DNA of 64,000 nt from Candidatus Marispirochaeta associata (lineage in GTDB: Bacteria > Spirochaetota > Spirochaetia > JC444 > Marispirochaetaceae), in assembly GCA_001749745.1 (NCBI GenBank), contig JWTM01000101.1, positions 62,001 through 126,000 of the forward strand, in the 5' to 3' direction. The first letter of the stretch is position 1. Each line of letters starts with the position of its first letter. The notes under the pieces are model-generated. The model worked only from the letters and a program-made list of their open reading frames with translations. It was not told where the DNA came from and ran no database searches. Positions 17,020-25,715 of this stretch are shown here, piece by piece. Made by a program: the position numbers and the translations under genes.

Positions 17020-17049
17020 AAGTGTATCCTTCAGGATACACTTTGTCAA
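17020..17049 (-). promoter_or_regulatory. toxin-antitoxin promoter with perfect operator in the spacer
   Basis: On the minus strand a consensus -35 TTGACA (17049-17044) is followed after exactly 17 bases by TACACT (17026-17021) as -10. A perfect inverted repeat, AAGTGTATCC-TTCA-GGATACACTT (17020-17043), fills the spacer and the -10. A bound antitoxin dimer would block polymerase, giving autorepression. The predicted start of transcription is within a few bases of ATG 17012. Confidence 0.82.
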
Positions 17050-17197
17050 CTTTTAGTTTTGTGGATTTCTTTGAATCATTTTGGATTGTGACATTCAAGG
17101 TATTGGAATGAATGTGCGGCCTTACTAAGTATGGCTCCAGACGTACCGCATCATTACAATCTGAATCCGCGTCTTATATCTGGGAGCCGCGGTTAGA

Positions 17198-17590
17198 TTA
17201 CTTCTTCTCAGTAGGGTTCAGGGCCTTCTCGATCTTCCGCATCCGTTTGGCCATATCGTTGACCCGGAACTCCAGGGTGTTCAGTACCCAGAACTGGAAG
17301 TGATCGGTCTTCTGCTGGGAGTGGATCATCCAGACGATCTTGATCGAGACCAGGAGCACGCTCACCTCGAGGGAGACGAAGACCGGCATGAAGTGGGTGG
17401 TCATCTCCAGGATGAAGAGGGTCAGGATAATAACCAGAAAGGTGATGTTGATAATCGTGTCCCTGCGCGAGTAACCCTTGCCGCCGATCTTGCCCAGCAT
17501 GGTGTGGATCCGCTCCTTCTCGCGGTTATACTCATCCAACTCCTGTAGGAGTTCCTTCTCCCGGGCGGCCAGATCATCAAAATCACTCAT
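17198..17590 (-). CDS. small membrane protein with coiled coil, unknown function
   Basis: 130 residues. Residues 1-35 are a charged helix likely to form a coiled coil (LAAREKELLQELDEYNREKERIHTML). Two membrane segments follow (TIINITFLVIILTLFILEM and VFVSLEVSVLLVSIKIVWMI), then a charged tail QQKTDHFQFWVLNTLEFRVNDMAKRMRKIEKALNP. Both ends would be cytoplasmic. Family not recognised. It is divergent from argH with 100 bases between starts and no strong ribosome site. Confidence 0.65.
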   Translation of the reverse strand: MSDFDDLAAREKELLQELDEYNREKERIHTMLGKIGGKGYSRRDTIINITFLVIILTLFILEMTTHFMPVFVSLEVSVLLVSIKIVWMIHSQQKTDHFQFWVLNTLEFRVNDMAKRMRKIEKALNPTEKK

Positions 17591-17690
17591 GACTCTATTC
17601 TATCGGGGCGGCCGCTTCCCTGTCCATTCCCCGCTTTTCTTTTGGCCGCCGCAAGGGGTATACTCAGGGCCGAAAATGAGGAGGCGCACA

Positions 17691-19097
17691 ATGGCGAAGC
17701 TGTGGCAGAAGGATTACACCCTGGATAGTCTGATCGAGGAGTTTACCGTAGGCCGGGACTACCTGCTCGATATGGAGCTTCTGCCGGCGGATGCGACCGC
17801 TTCTCTTTCCCATGCGACGATGCTCGCCACCGTGGGTCTCTTGAGCGACGACGACCTGAAAAGCCTCGCCCGGGGCTTCCGGTCGATTCTGGATGAGTAC
17901 GAGTCGGGGGCCTACCGGATCGATAAGAGCGACGAGGACGGCCATACCGCCCTGGAGAACCGGCTGGTGGCCCTCTGCGGAGAGGCGGGGAAGAAGATTC
18001 ACACCGGCCGCAGTCGGAACGACCAGGTAATCACGGCCTTGAGGCTCTACGCCCGGGCCTTCCTGCCCCAGGCGGTGCTCGCCGGAGTAAAGACGGTAGA
18101 TGCGCTCCTGGCGCTCGCCCGGGAACACGAGATGACCCCCATGCCGGGGCGCACCCATATGCAGATCGCCATGCCCTCCTCGGTGGGACTCTGGGCCGCC
18201 GCCTACGCCGAGGAGCTCTCCGACGCCCTTGGGGTGCTCTTGAATCTGGATACGGTCCTCGACCAGTCGCCCTTGGGATCGGCCGCCTCTTACGGCGTCC
18301 CCCTGCCCCTGGATCGGGAGTTGACCGCCGGGCTGATGGGCTTCTCCCGGCTGCAGAACAATGTGCTCTATGTGAACAACTCCCGGGGCAAGATCGAGTC
18401 CTACCTGCTCGACGCCTGCGATCAGATCGGCATCACCCTGAGCAGGTTGGCCCAGGATCTGATCCTCTTCTCCATGCCGGAGTTCGGCTACTTCTCCCTG
18501 CCCAAGGAGCTCTGCTCCGGGTCGAGCATCATGCCCCAGAAGAAGAACCCCGACGGCCTGGAGCTGATGCGGGCCAAGTCTGCCACTCTCTCCTCCTACG
18601 CGGTGCAGGTCAAAGAGGTGCTTCGCTCCCTGCCGTCAGGCTATAACCGGGATTTTCAGGAGACCAAGGAGCCCTTCCTGCGCGGCGCGCGCCTGACGAT
18701 TCAGATGCTCGAGGTGACCGCCCTGAGTATCGCCAAGCTCGAGGTTTATCCCGAGGCTCTCAAGCGCGGATTTATTCCGGAGATCTACGCCACCGATGTA
18801 GCCCTGGAGATGGCCGCCGCCGGCAAGAGCTTCCGCGACGCTTATCGTGAGGTGGGGGGAGAGCTTGAAAAGGTGAAGGAGCAGGATCCGGAAGCCGTGC
18901 TCCGTAAGCGGAGTTCCACCGGTAGTCCGGGGAATCTCAACCTGAGTGCATCGGCCACCGCCGCCGCCGAACTGGCCGCCCGCGCCCGGGGGATTGCAGG
19001 TCAGCTGGAAGAGGCCTGTTCGGAGCTGATGGGCCGACCGGTGCCCCTATTTCCTACCCTTACCGAGACGGCCGCGGAGAGCGCTGCTCGCGAGTAG
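17691..19097 (+). CDS. argH: argininosuccinate lyase
   Basis: Cytoplasmic enzyme of the last step of arginine synthesis: argininosuccinate to arginine and fumarate. 468 residues from ATG 17691, which has GAGGAGG six bases upstream; the open frame runs further upstream without support. Landmarks of the fumarase/aspartase superfamily: HTALENRLVALCGEAGKKIHTGRSRNDQV near residues 84-110, MPGRTHMQIAMPSSVGLW near 147, and the signature loop GSSIMPQKKNPDGLE near 280. Full length and intact. A TATACT at 17659-17664 is a possible -10. No other arginine genes are nearby. Its last 51 bases overlap an antisense gene remnant. Confidence 0.95.
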   Translation: MAKLWQKDYTLDSLIEEFTVGRDYLLDMELLPADATASLSHATMLATVGLLSDDDLKSLARGFRSILDEYESGAYRIDKSDEDGHTALENRLVALCGEAGKKIHTGRSRNDQVITALRLYARAFLPQAVLAGVKTVDALLALAREHEMTPMPGRTHMQIAMPSSVGLWAAAYAEELSDALGVLLNLDTVLDQSPLGSAASYGVPLPLDRELTAGLMGFSRLQNNVLYVNNSRGKIESYLLDACDQIGITLSRLAQDLILFSMPEFGYFSLPKELCSGSSIMPQKKNPDGLELMRAKSATLSSYAVQVKEVLRSLPSGYNRDFQETKEPFLRGARLTIQMLEVTALSIAKLEVYPEALKRGFIPEIYATDVALEMAAAGKSFRDAYREVGGELEKVKEQDPEAVLRKRSSTGSPGNLNLSASATAAAELAARARGIAGQLEEACSELMGRPVPLFPTLTETAAESAARE

Positions 19098-19199
19098 TCC
19101 GGCCAGGGTTATTACGAAGGGCGCGGCCAGGAGCAGGGAGTCGGGAACGCCGCTGATGCCCTGAAAGTGCGCAGCAGCCGCTCTCAGGAGATACTGCCT
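19047..19199 (-). pseudogene. C-terminal remnant of an ABC permease (nucleoside/BMP type)
   Basis: The minus frame between 19199 and the TAG at 19049-19047 reads 50 residues: YLLRAAAAHFQGISG, then VPDSLLLAAPFVITLAGLL and a basic tail RGRLGKGRK. This resembles the last membrane segment and tail of YufQ/NupQ-type permeases (usual pattern gvP..Ll..lPYvlTl). It has no start codon or ribosome site and follows directly after the TAA stop of the ThuA gene in the same frame. It reads as the stranded end of a gene whose larger part is gone or lies elsewhere. Family match is by eye. Confidence 0.5.
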
Positions 19200-19202
19200 C
19201 TA

Positions 19203-19925
19203 TTAATCGGCTTTCGGAGCAGTCTGCGCATGCACGCAGACATCCAAGTCCATGGTTTTCCGCGGGGCCGCCCAGCGTACAGCGTTGCCTATGATCTGCA
19301 GAATTTGACGATCATGGTAGATCGGGAAGGTCTCATGCCCCGGTCTGAAGTAGAAGATACGTCCGGCTCCGCGCTGCCAGGTGCAGCCGGAACGCATGAC
19401 CTCGCCGCCTTCGAACCAGCTGAGAAATATCAGTTCCGCTGGTTCCGGGATATCGAAGCGCTCGCCGTACATCTCCGTTTTTTCGAGATCCAGATACTCG
19501 CCGACGCCCCTGGTAATGGGATGGGCGGGTGCGATGTTCCATATCCGTTCCCGTTCGCCGTTGTCCCGCCAGCGCAGCGCGCCGCTGGTTCCCAGCAGCA
19601 GCTGAAAGGGTTTGGAGAGGTGCGCGGAGTGGAGCAGGATAAGTCCCATCCCCTTCAGGACCCGACGGCGCACCCGTTCGGCTATCTCGTCGTTCACTTT
19701 GTCATGGGCCATATGACCCCACCAGATCAGAACGTCCGTCGTGGCGAGGCGCTCCTCCGTGAGTCCGTGCTCCGGCATCTCGAGGGTCGCGGTCTCGATC
19801 CGGAAATCTTTCGCGGAGCCGAGATTCCGCGCCAGGGCGCCGTGTATGCCCTGCGGGTAGACGTCGCGGACCTGATCGTTCTGCCGCTCGTGCAGGTTCT
19901 CGTTCCATATGGTAATTCGGTACAT
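19203..19925 (-). CDS. ThuA-like domain protein
   Basis: 240-residue protein of the ThuA family (class I glutamine-amidotransferase-like fold), named from a trehalose-utilisation gene but of unsettled function. Visible motifs: [14 protein letters not shown] at the start, [14 protein letters not shown] near residue 65, [28 protein letters not shown] near 95-120, and PAHPITRGV. The fold lacks the catalytic cysteine of true amidotransferases. No signal peptide. Ribosome site AAGGAG is nine bases from ATG. It starts two bases after the oxidoreductase stop. ThuA and Gfo/Idh/MocA genes very commonly pair in sugar loci, so it probably acts on a keto-sugar intermediate. Confidence 0.9.
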   Translation of the reverse strand: MYRITIWNENLHERQNDQVRDVYPQGIHGALARNLGSAKDFRIETATLEMPEHGLTEERLATTDVLIWWGHMAHDKVNDEIAERVRRRVLKGMGLILLHSAHLSKPFQLLLGTSGALRWRDNGERERIWNIAPAHPITRGVGEYLDLEKTEMYGERFDIPEPAELIFLSWFEGGEVMRSGCTWQRGAGRIFYFRPGHETFPIYHDRQILQIIGNAVRWAAPRKTMDLDVCVHAQTAPKAD

Positions 19926-19927
19926 GG

Positions 19928-21007
19928 CTATACGCTCCTTAATTCGCGATCTTCGCTGAAGTAAACGGTCCGGCCGCTTTCGGCGCTGCGGTAGAATCCG
20001 TCCAGAATTCGCTGCACGACGAGTCCCTGTTCCGGCGAGGCGTCCGGTCTGCGGCCGTCCAGGATCGTATCGACGAACTCATGCAGCGACGGCGGAACGG
20101 GATAGACCGTTCCGTCGAGGTGCTTCGTTATCAGGTTGTTCTTCTCCCGGGCGTAGATTTCCGCTTCGAAGCGGTACTCGCCGTTGAGATTGCGCTGGAC
20201 GAGGCCGCCCCGGGTTCCGAGCAGCCGGGTCTCCATGAACTCGCGTTCGCGGATGTTCGCCGCCCAGCTCGCCTCAACGGCCAGGGTGGCGCCGTTCGTG
20301 AATCTGATCATACCCGTCGCGAAATCCTCGACGTCGAAGGAGCGGGCCTGATCGGCCGCGAACTCGGTCGCCAGGTGATTGTAGGTCGCGGCGTTGATCG
20401 ATTCAGGTTCGGGGAAGTCCATCAGCCAGAGAGCCAGATCAAGTCGGTGAACCCCCAGGTCGATCATCGGTCCTCCTCCCGAGCTCGAGCGGGTGCCGAA
20501 CCAGCCCCCGAATCCCGGAAATCCGAAGCGGCGATGCCAGACGCTGCGCCCGTAATAGATCGGGCCCAGTACTCCCGCCTCTATCTGCTCCTTCAGCATG
20601 CGGCTGAGATGGTGATAGCGGAAGGAGAAGTTGATCATCAGAATCGGTTCGACCGTCGCGGAGAACTCTTGCAGCCGCCGCGCATCCTCCAGGGTGGCGG
20701 CCATCGGCTTCTCGCAGAGGACATGCTTTCCCGCCTCCAGTGCGGCGATCGACATCTCCGCGTGGAGATGGTTCGGCACCGCCAGGACCAGCGCGTCGAT
20801 GCTGGTCGACTCCAGTATCCGTTCATACTCCGAGAACCGCCTGTCGATTCCGAAACGCGTCCCCACCGCATTCAGCCTTTCCGGATCCGCGTCGCAGATC
20901 GCCTCTATTCTGACCCGGGGATGCTGGAGCAGGATCTCGATATGGTGAGAGCCGATTCCGAGTCCGACGACGGCTATCCGGAGCGTCTCCTGCGTTCCGA
21001 CGATCAC
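19928..21007 (-). CDS. Gfo/Idh/MocA-family oxidoreductase
   Basis: NAD(P)-dependent sugar or inositol dehydrogenase-like enzyme of 359 residues. Rossmann motif [16 protein letters not shown] is near residue 9, and the family EKP motif is in [17 protein letters not shown] near 95. [24 protein letters not shown] near 180 carries the conserved catalytic-site histidine region. GTG 21007 is chosen over GTG 21016 because AAGGAG lies eight bases upstream and the start then overlaps the preceding stop by four bases (GTGA). Substrate unknown; the neighbours suggest oxidation of a glycoside or free sugar released by the upstream glycosidase. Confidence 0.92.
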   Translation of the reverse strand: MIVGTQETLRIAVVGLGIGSHHIEILLQHPRVRIEAICDADPERLNAVGTRFGIDRRFSEYERILESTSIDALVLAVPNHLHAEMSIAALEAGKHVLCEKPMAATLEDARRLQEFSATVEPILMINFSFRYHHLSRMLKEQIEAGVLGPIYYGRSVWHRRFGFPGFGGWFGTRSSSGGGPMIDLGVHRLDLALWLMDFPEPESINAATYNHLATEFAADQARSFDVEDFATGMIRFTNGATLAVEASWAANIREREFMETRLLGTRGGLVQRNLNGEYRFEAEIYAREKNNLITKHLDGTVYPVPPSLHEFVDTILDGRRPDASPEQGLVVQRILDGFYRSAESGRTVYFSEDRELRSV

Positions 21008-22518
21008 AGGGTCCACTCCTTCCCGGCGGGGATGCTGTAATCGTGAAACCCTCTACCTCCATACCGCAGGCGCAGGGTCAGATCCGTATCGCTCTGTATC
21101 CGCAGCCTCGGCTGTTCCGTCTGCAGGCTGCGCGGCCGATGCTCGAGATCGACCGATCCGGCGTTCCCGAAGGGGTAGTTTCTGACCCCGAAGCCCTCCG
21201 TCAGGCTGATGTCCCATTCCAGGACCGACTCCCGGCCGTCGCCTGACAGTCCGAACAGCTCCTCGAGCAGCACGGCTATCGGGGTTACTCCGCCCCAGCC
21301 GACGCAGCCGGCGACGGACTGATTCCCGGGAGCGGTGCCGACGGGAGCATAGTTTTCCCAGTAGGTCCCCGTCACTTCAGCGGTTTGCGTCACCTGCGCG
21401 AGCATCCGGGCGGCGAAATCGCGGGCTAGATCGGGACGGTCGCAATACCGCAGTCCCTTGAGGATCATATAGTTGGTGGGAGGCCAGACACCGCCGCACC
21501 AGTACTCGCCCTCGGGGGAGTAGTGCGGCGACCGGGCCGCCAGGGCCGGAAAGGGGTGGGGGGTATTGAAGCGATTCTCGTCCAGCAGGGCCGAGAGCAT
21601 CCGATTCCGCCGGCGGGGGGTGGGGATATCCGTGAGCAGGGCCCAGAAGCCGGCAACGGTTTCGAGATCGCTCAGAGTGCCGTCGGGGCGCAGGTCGGTG
21701 TAGAGTCCGAGCCTGCGGTTCCAGAGCCGGCGGTTGATCAACCGTTTCAGCTTTCGGTTCTCGAGCTGCTCGCGTTCCGTATCCTCTCCCAGCACCGCGC
21801 CGAATTTCTGCAGCAGCGAGGAGACGAAATAGGCCTGAAGCGTCGCGTCGACCCAGGTCATGTGACCGTGATCCCACCAGGGATGATAGTCCTCTCCGGT
21901 CCGGGGCTGATTGTCCATCCCGCAGCCCCAGCCGGAGGAGAAGTAGCCTCCCGAGGGCCAGGTGCGCCATCTGGACATCCAGCGTCGATAGGCCAGCAGA
22001 GCCGGAAAGACGGCCGCCAGACGTCTCCTGTCGCCGGTGGTGCGGTAGTACTCCCATTCCGACCAGGCGAGCAGTTCAGGTCCGGTACTCGCGGGATCGA
22101 GACGGGCGAAGGCGTCTTCCCCGCTCTCCCCGTTCAGTTCGCGGCAGATAAATCCGTCCTCGTGCTGTACGGCGTAGAAGTTGTCCAGGGTTCCCTGAAA
22201 ATCGAAGACACGTCGGCCGTAACGGCCGTACATCAGGCAGAAGACCGAATCCCACATGAAGAGGTTACCGTTGAAGGCCGTGTCGATGTAGGGCGTGATG
22301 AAGCGGCTTCCCGGTTTCGGGCTCCGCAGGTTCTTGAAGGCGAGTTCCCAGGCCCTCCAGTAGCCGTCGATGACGGCTTCGCGGCCGTCCCAGAAGGGCG
22401 CCGGAAGCGCCGAACGGGATTCCTCGAAGCCGGGAATCTCGGACTGCTGCCGAGAGCGACCGGGAAAATGGTTGCGTTCGTAGAGCGGCGAACCGGTATA
22501 GGTTCGGTAGTGGGGCAT
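21004..22518 (-). CDS. (alpha/alpha)6 glycoside hydrolase, GH63/MGH1-like
   Basis: 504-residue protein with the features of GH63/GH37-type toroid glycosidases: AFNGNLFMWDSVFCLMYGRYG near residue 85, LAWSEWEYYRTTGDRRRLAAVFPALLAYRRWM near 150, YFSSGWGCGMDNQPR near 190, and GEYWCGGVWPPTNYMILKGL near 335. The C-terminal 90 residues form a beta domain. No signal peptide, so intracellular. Exact family and linkage are uncertain; annotators use names such as MGH1-like or trehalase-like. It is the first gene of a three-gene unit, with ribosome site GAGGTG before ATG 22518, and divergent from the GH-A gene at 22685. Confidence 0.82.
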   Translation of the reverse strand: MPHYRTYTGSPLYERNHFPGRSRQQSEIPGFEESRSALPAPFWDGREAVIDGYWRAWELAFKNLRSPKPGSRFITPYIDTAFNGNLFMWDSVFCLMYGRYGRRVFDFQGTLDNFYAVQHEDGFICRELNGESGEDAFARLDPASTGPELLAWSEWEYYRTTGDRRRLAAVFPALLAYRRWMSRWRTWPSGGYFSSGWGCGMDNQPRTGEDYHPWWDHGHMTWVDATLQAYFVSSLLQKFGAVLGEDTEREQLENRKLKRLINRRLWNRRLGLYTDLRPDGTLSDLETVAGFWALLTDIPTPRRRNRMLSALLDENRFNTPHPFPALAARSPHYSPEGEYWCGGVWPPTNYMILKGLRYCDRPDLARDFAARMLAQVTQTAEVTGTYWENYAPVGTAPGNQSVAGCVGWGGVTPIAVLLEELFGLSGDGRESVLEWDISLTEGFGVRNYPFGNAGSVDLEHRPRSLQTEQPRLRIQSDTDLTLRLRYGGRGFHDYSIPAGKEWTL

Positions 22519-22684
22519 CCGTAATCACCTCGCAGGCGTAGTGATACTCTTCTATAGCATTGCGGGTCCCCCGCCGCCATTAAAGAAATTACGGTCTGGC
22601 GAAGTGCAGAAAAGTACCATAGCGGATCCGGGCGGCTGCAGGTAGGATAGACTCAATTGCAAGGAAACAAGGAGCAATCGTATT

Positions 22685-24289
22685 ATGAATGAACAACCTC
22701 AGTCCCGACCTGGTCTTTTTACCGTCGGGATGTTCTGGTCATACTGGCGCAACGAACTTCTGCCCGAACGCTACCGGGAAAACCCGCGGGAGTACGACAG
22801 AGCCCAGATGGATCTGGTTAAAGAAGCGGGCGGTACGGGAATCCCCGTCGGTCTCGCTTGGTGCATGATCGAGCCGGAGCAGGGACGCTACGACTGGGAC
22901 GCGGCGGACGCGCAGGTCGAGGATGCCGCCGCGCGGGATCTTGATATGGTAGCCTATATCGGTCATACCCCGGACTGGGCCGTACCGGAGCCGCCGGCGG
23001 GCGAAGATAGGCTCGACGGCCACAGAACCCCGCCGGATCCGCGCTTCGAGGCGGAGTTCGTCGAATACTGTCGGGCCGTCGCTGAACGTTATCGCGGCCG
23101 GGTCGACAAATATGTTTTCTGGAATGAACCCAACGGCTGTAGCTGGATCAACAACGGCTGCAGCAACTCCGAGAGTTTTCCCCTCTATACCCGCTGGCTC
23201 AAGCTCGCCTACACCGCGCTCAAGGAGGGGAATCCGGAGGCCGTCGTTGCCGCCGGAGCCCTGGACTACAACGCCGGGGTCCCGGAGGGGTGGCGCTATA
23301 TCCAGGGAATCTACGACGAGGGGGGCGGGGAGTACTTCGACGCCGTCGATATCCACCCCTACGCTCCGCAGGGGGTCAACTGGCAGGCGATCCGCGACAC
23401 CCGGCGGGTGCTGGTGGAGAACGGCCACGAGGAGAAGGAGCTCTGGATCTGCGAATACGGCTGGCAGGACGCCTCCGATCCGGAGGCGGTTCGCTACCTG
23501 CGCGAGTTTCTCGACGAAATCCGCAAGGACGAGTACCGCTATATCACCCACGCCCGGTATCTCGTCGTCACGGATCTGAACGAGGGCTATTACGGACTTA
23601 CCGATATCGATCTGAATCCCAGACCGCTCTTCCAGGCCTTCAGGGAGATGCCCAAGGAGTGTCTCCCGGCGGGATCGGCGCGGAGCATGAACGAGCTGAT
23701 CGCCCGGGGCGGCGGTTCCGCCCGGAATGCGGGCGGCGCCGAACTCGATATTCTGATGCCGAAGGAGGATTGCGAGTACGGCGAACGGCTGGTTCTGCGG
23801 GCTCTGATCCCGGAGCAGCAGAGAGCATGCGACTGCCCGGTCGACTATCGCTGGTCGGTCGACGGCGTCGAGGTCTCCCGGGAGGCGGTCTGCTCAATCG
23901 AGGAGCGCCCCGCGGCGCAGAAGAGCGTGGCGATACGGCTGGAGGCGAGCGCGGGCGAATGGAACTCCGCGGTCGAGAGGGAGCTCTGCATCCACCCCTT
24001 CGAGACCAACTCCTTCGCGATCCGTCTCAGACGCCCCGAGGAGGGCTTCCTCGTTCCCGCGGAAGCTCAGGTTACGCTGACGACGCGGGTGCTGAACAAG
24101 ACCTCCCACGATCTCAGCTTTCTCTGGAAGGTGAACGGCTACGAGGTTATGCGCGGGAATGAGGAGTTCTCGGTATTCACCTTTGTCCCCTCCGCCTTCG
24201 CCGGAGGTAAGGGCGCAGTCGGGGTCGAGGTGGAGTGCGTCAACGCTGGTCTGAAGGCGGCGGACGCGGTGACGATTCGAATCGCGTAA
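22685..24289 (+). CDS. GH-A clan glycoside hydrolase with two Ig-like domains
   Basis: Retaining glycosidase of 534 residues. The TIM barrel (residues 10-325) has the acid/base Glu148 in FWNEPNGCSW and nucleophile Glu257 in WICEYGW, the GH39/GH5-like pattern. Residues 350-440 and 440-534 look like two beta-sandwich modules (YRWSVDGVEVS, FLWKVNGYEV). There is no signal peptide, so this copy should be cytoplasmic, whereas the paralogue at 54567-55685 is a lipoprotein; both have 109 residues between the two glutamates and the same GCSW(I/V)N(N/D)GCSN loop. Ribosome site AAGGAG is ten bases upstream. Exact GH family not assigned. Confidence 0.83.
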   Translation: MNEQPQSRPGLFTVGMFWSYWRNELLPERYRENPREYDRAQMDLVKEAGGTGIPVGLAWCMIEPEQGRYDWDAADAQVEDAAARDLDMVAYIGHTPDWAVPEPPAGEDRLDGHRTPPDPRFEAEFVEYCRAVAERYRGRVDKYVFWNEPNGCSWINNGCSNSESFPLYTRWLKLAYTALKEGNPEAVVAAGALDYNAGVPEGWRYIQGIYDEGGGEYFDAVDIHPYAPQGVNWQAIRDTRRVLVENGHEEKELWICEYGWQDASDPEAVRYLREFLDEIRKDEYRYITHARYLVVTDLNEGYYGLTDIDLNPRPLFQAFREMPKECLPAGSARSMNELIARGGGSARNAGGAELDILMPKEDCEYGERLVLRALIPEQQRACDCPVDYRWSVDGVEVSREAVCSIEERPAAQKSVAIRLEASAGEWNSAVERELCIHPFETNSFAIRLRRPEEGFLVPAEAQVTLTTRVLNKTSHDLSFLWKVNGYEVMRGNEEFSVFTFVPSAFAGGKGAVGVEVECVNAGLKAADAVTIRIA

Positions 24290-24304
24290 GGCGGGCGGGA
24301 AGAT

Positions 24305-24337
24305 GGGGGGATAATCGATGCTTGCGACGATCCCCCC
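24305..24337. terminator. G/C-run hairpin between convergent genes
   Basis: GGGGGGAT (24305-24312) pairs perfectly with ATCCCCCC (24330-24337) around a 17-base loop. It lies in the 58-base gap between the convergent GH-A gene and a binding-protein gene and could stop transcription from both sides. It lacks a U-tract. Confidence 0.4.
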
Positions 24338-24347
24338 CCCTCGCGGT

Positions 24348-25691
24348 CTACCTGAAGACGGCGTCGATCGCCGCCTGCGCCTGCGGTTTGTATTGCTCGA
24401 CGGCCGTGGCCGGACTCGTACCCTTGCGGATCTCCCGCAGTATCTCGCCCACGCTGCGCTTCAGGCCCGGAAAATTGCCGGTCCAAGAGTAGACCATCGA
24501 ATCGATCTGCTGCCTGATGGTCTCGATATCCTCCGCGGAGGTGACGGCCCCTTCCCAGAACTCCATCTGAATTTCCTGCTGATGGTCGAGGGGGGTGATC
24601 TCCTTCAGGATCTTCCCGAGCCGATCGGGCGGATAGTTGACGTTCGCCGGTATGGCGAGCATCGCACCCGTACCGGCGACGGAGACATACCCGTCCGCGG
24701 AGGGCCCCCTGGGATAGAAGACCCACCCGTACTCATCCCGCATATTCGTCATCATATGGTTTCCCTGGAAGAGCTGGCCGCCGTACATCGCGGCCCGGCC
24801 GGAGATGAACTGCTCCTCTCCGTGGGTCGTTACGCCGGTCGTATAGAGGGTCCTTATGAACTCGAGGGCTTCGATCGCCGCGGGAGAATCCATACGAAAG
24901 CGGAACTCGCCGTTCGGTTCCCTGGCGACGATTTCGGCGCCATTGGACTGGATCAGATCGTATTCTATCTCGTAGCCGATCGTGATCCCCCACTGGTCGA
25001 TCGCGCCGTCGGCATCCCTGTCGCGGGTTGCTTTGCGGGCTATCTCAAGATATTGATCCCAAGTCCACTCTCCTCGCCGCTGCAGTTCGAGCAGATCCGG
25101 CAGGCCTTCGCGTTCGAAGAGCGACCGGTTGTACCATATCCCCGCTCCGCCGGCGAGGACCCACGGGTAGACGCCGTAGGTCTTGCCGCGGTATGTGCAC
25201 GCCTCCCGGATCTGGGGCGGCCAGCGCGGATCCGCCAGATCGACATAGTCGTCGAGGGGCAGGAGGAGATTTGCCTCCGCCAGGACCGGAATCGCCCGTG
25301 AGCCGTCGACCCAGATCAGATCGGCGAAGGGCTCGCCGATCATGATCGTCGAAACCATCTTCTCGATCAGGGTGTCGGGATTGGGCATCTCTATCCATTC
25401 GAAGTTCACGTCGTATTTTTGCGCCGCCTGTTCCCAGAGATCGAGGGTGTAGCGCCCGCTGGCCAGATGCCGTCCGGGCCCCGGCCAGTGCGCGGCGATC
25501 CTGATCGTATACCCGTCGATATCCTTGACCGGCGCGGCCCTGGCCGCGTCGAGTCTTTCGATGGCCGTACCCGCCGCGTTGCGGCGCGCCCCCGGCGTCT
25601 CCTGGTCCCCGCCTGCGTGGGCGCAGATTGGCGAAACTGAAAGCAGCAGCAGGGTCAGACACAAATGCAGCAACGGTCGTGGTCTTCTCAT
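24348..25691 (-). CDS. sugar ABC transporter substrate-binding protein
   Basis: 447-residue extracellular solute-binding protein. Signal peptide in residues 1-26, ending ICAHA before GGDQET. Family features: YTLDLWEQAAQKYDVNFEW, DTLIEKMVSTIMIGEPFADLIWVDG, GGAGIWYNRSLFEREGLPDLLE, WTWDQYLEIARKATRDRDADG, and FISGRAAMYGGQLFQGN. It is the last gene of the long minus-strand unit that begins at 40010, 24 bases after the amidohydrolase. It most likely serves the permease pair 27017-28913. Confidence 0.9.
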   Translation of the reverse strand: MRRPRPLLHLCLTLLLLSVSPICAHAGGDQETPGARRNAAGTAIERLDAARAAPVKDIDGYTIRIAAHWPGPGRHLASGRYTLDLWEQAAQKYDVNFEWIEMPNPDTLIEKMVSTIMIGEPFADLIWVDGSRAIPVLAEANLLLPLDDYVDLADPRWPPQIREACTYRGKTYGVYPWVLAGGAGIWYNRSLFEREGLPDLLELQRRGEWTWDQYLEIARKATRDRDADGAIDQWGITIGYEIEYDLIQSNGAEIVAREPNGEFRFRMDSPAAIEALEFIRTLYTTGVTTHGEEQFISGRAAMYGGQLFQGNHMMTNMRDEYGWVFYPRGPSADGYVSVAGTGAMLAIPANVNYPPDRLGKILKEITPLDHQQEIQMEFWEGAVTSAEDIETIRQQIDSMVYSWTGNFPGLKRSVGEILREIRKGTSPATAVEQYKPQAQAAIDAVFR

Positions 25692-25715
25692 GGATACCTC
25701 TCCTTCGTTTGTCTC

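Noticed and set aside
20081..21040. 319-codon plus-strand open frame opposite the Gfo/Idh/MocA gene
   Set aside because: It is an antisense shadow of a GC-rich gene: low-complexity, rich in Arg/Gly/Asp, no family motif, no ribosome site; the minus-strand protein has clear motifs.
21523..22524. 333-codon plus-strand open frame opposite the (alpha/alpha)6 glycosidase
   Set aside because: Antisense shadow; it runs through the conserved glycosidase motifs on the other strand and resembles no protein.
24331..24340. Run of C as a likely sequencing error causing a frameshift
   Set aside because: It lies in the gap between two convergent genes, and both reading frames end normally before it.
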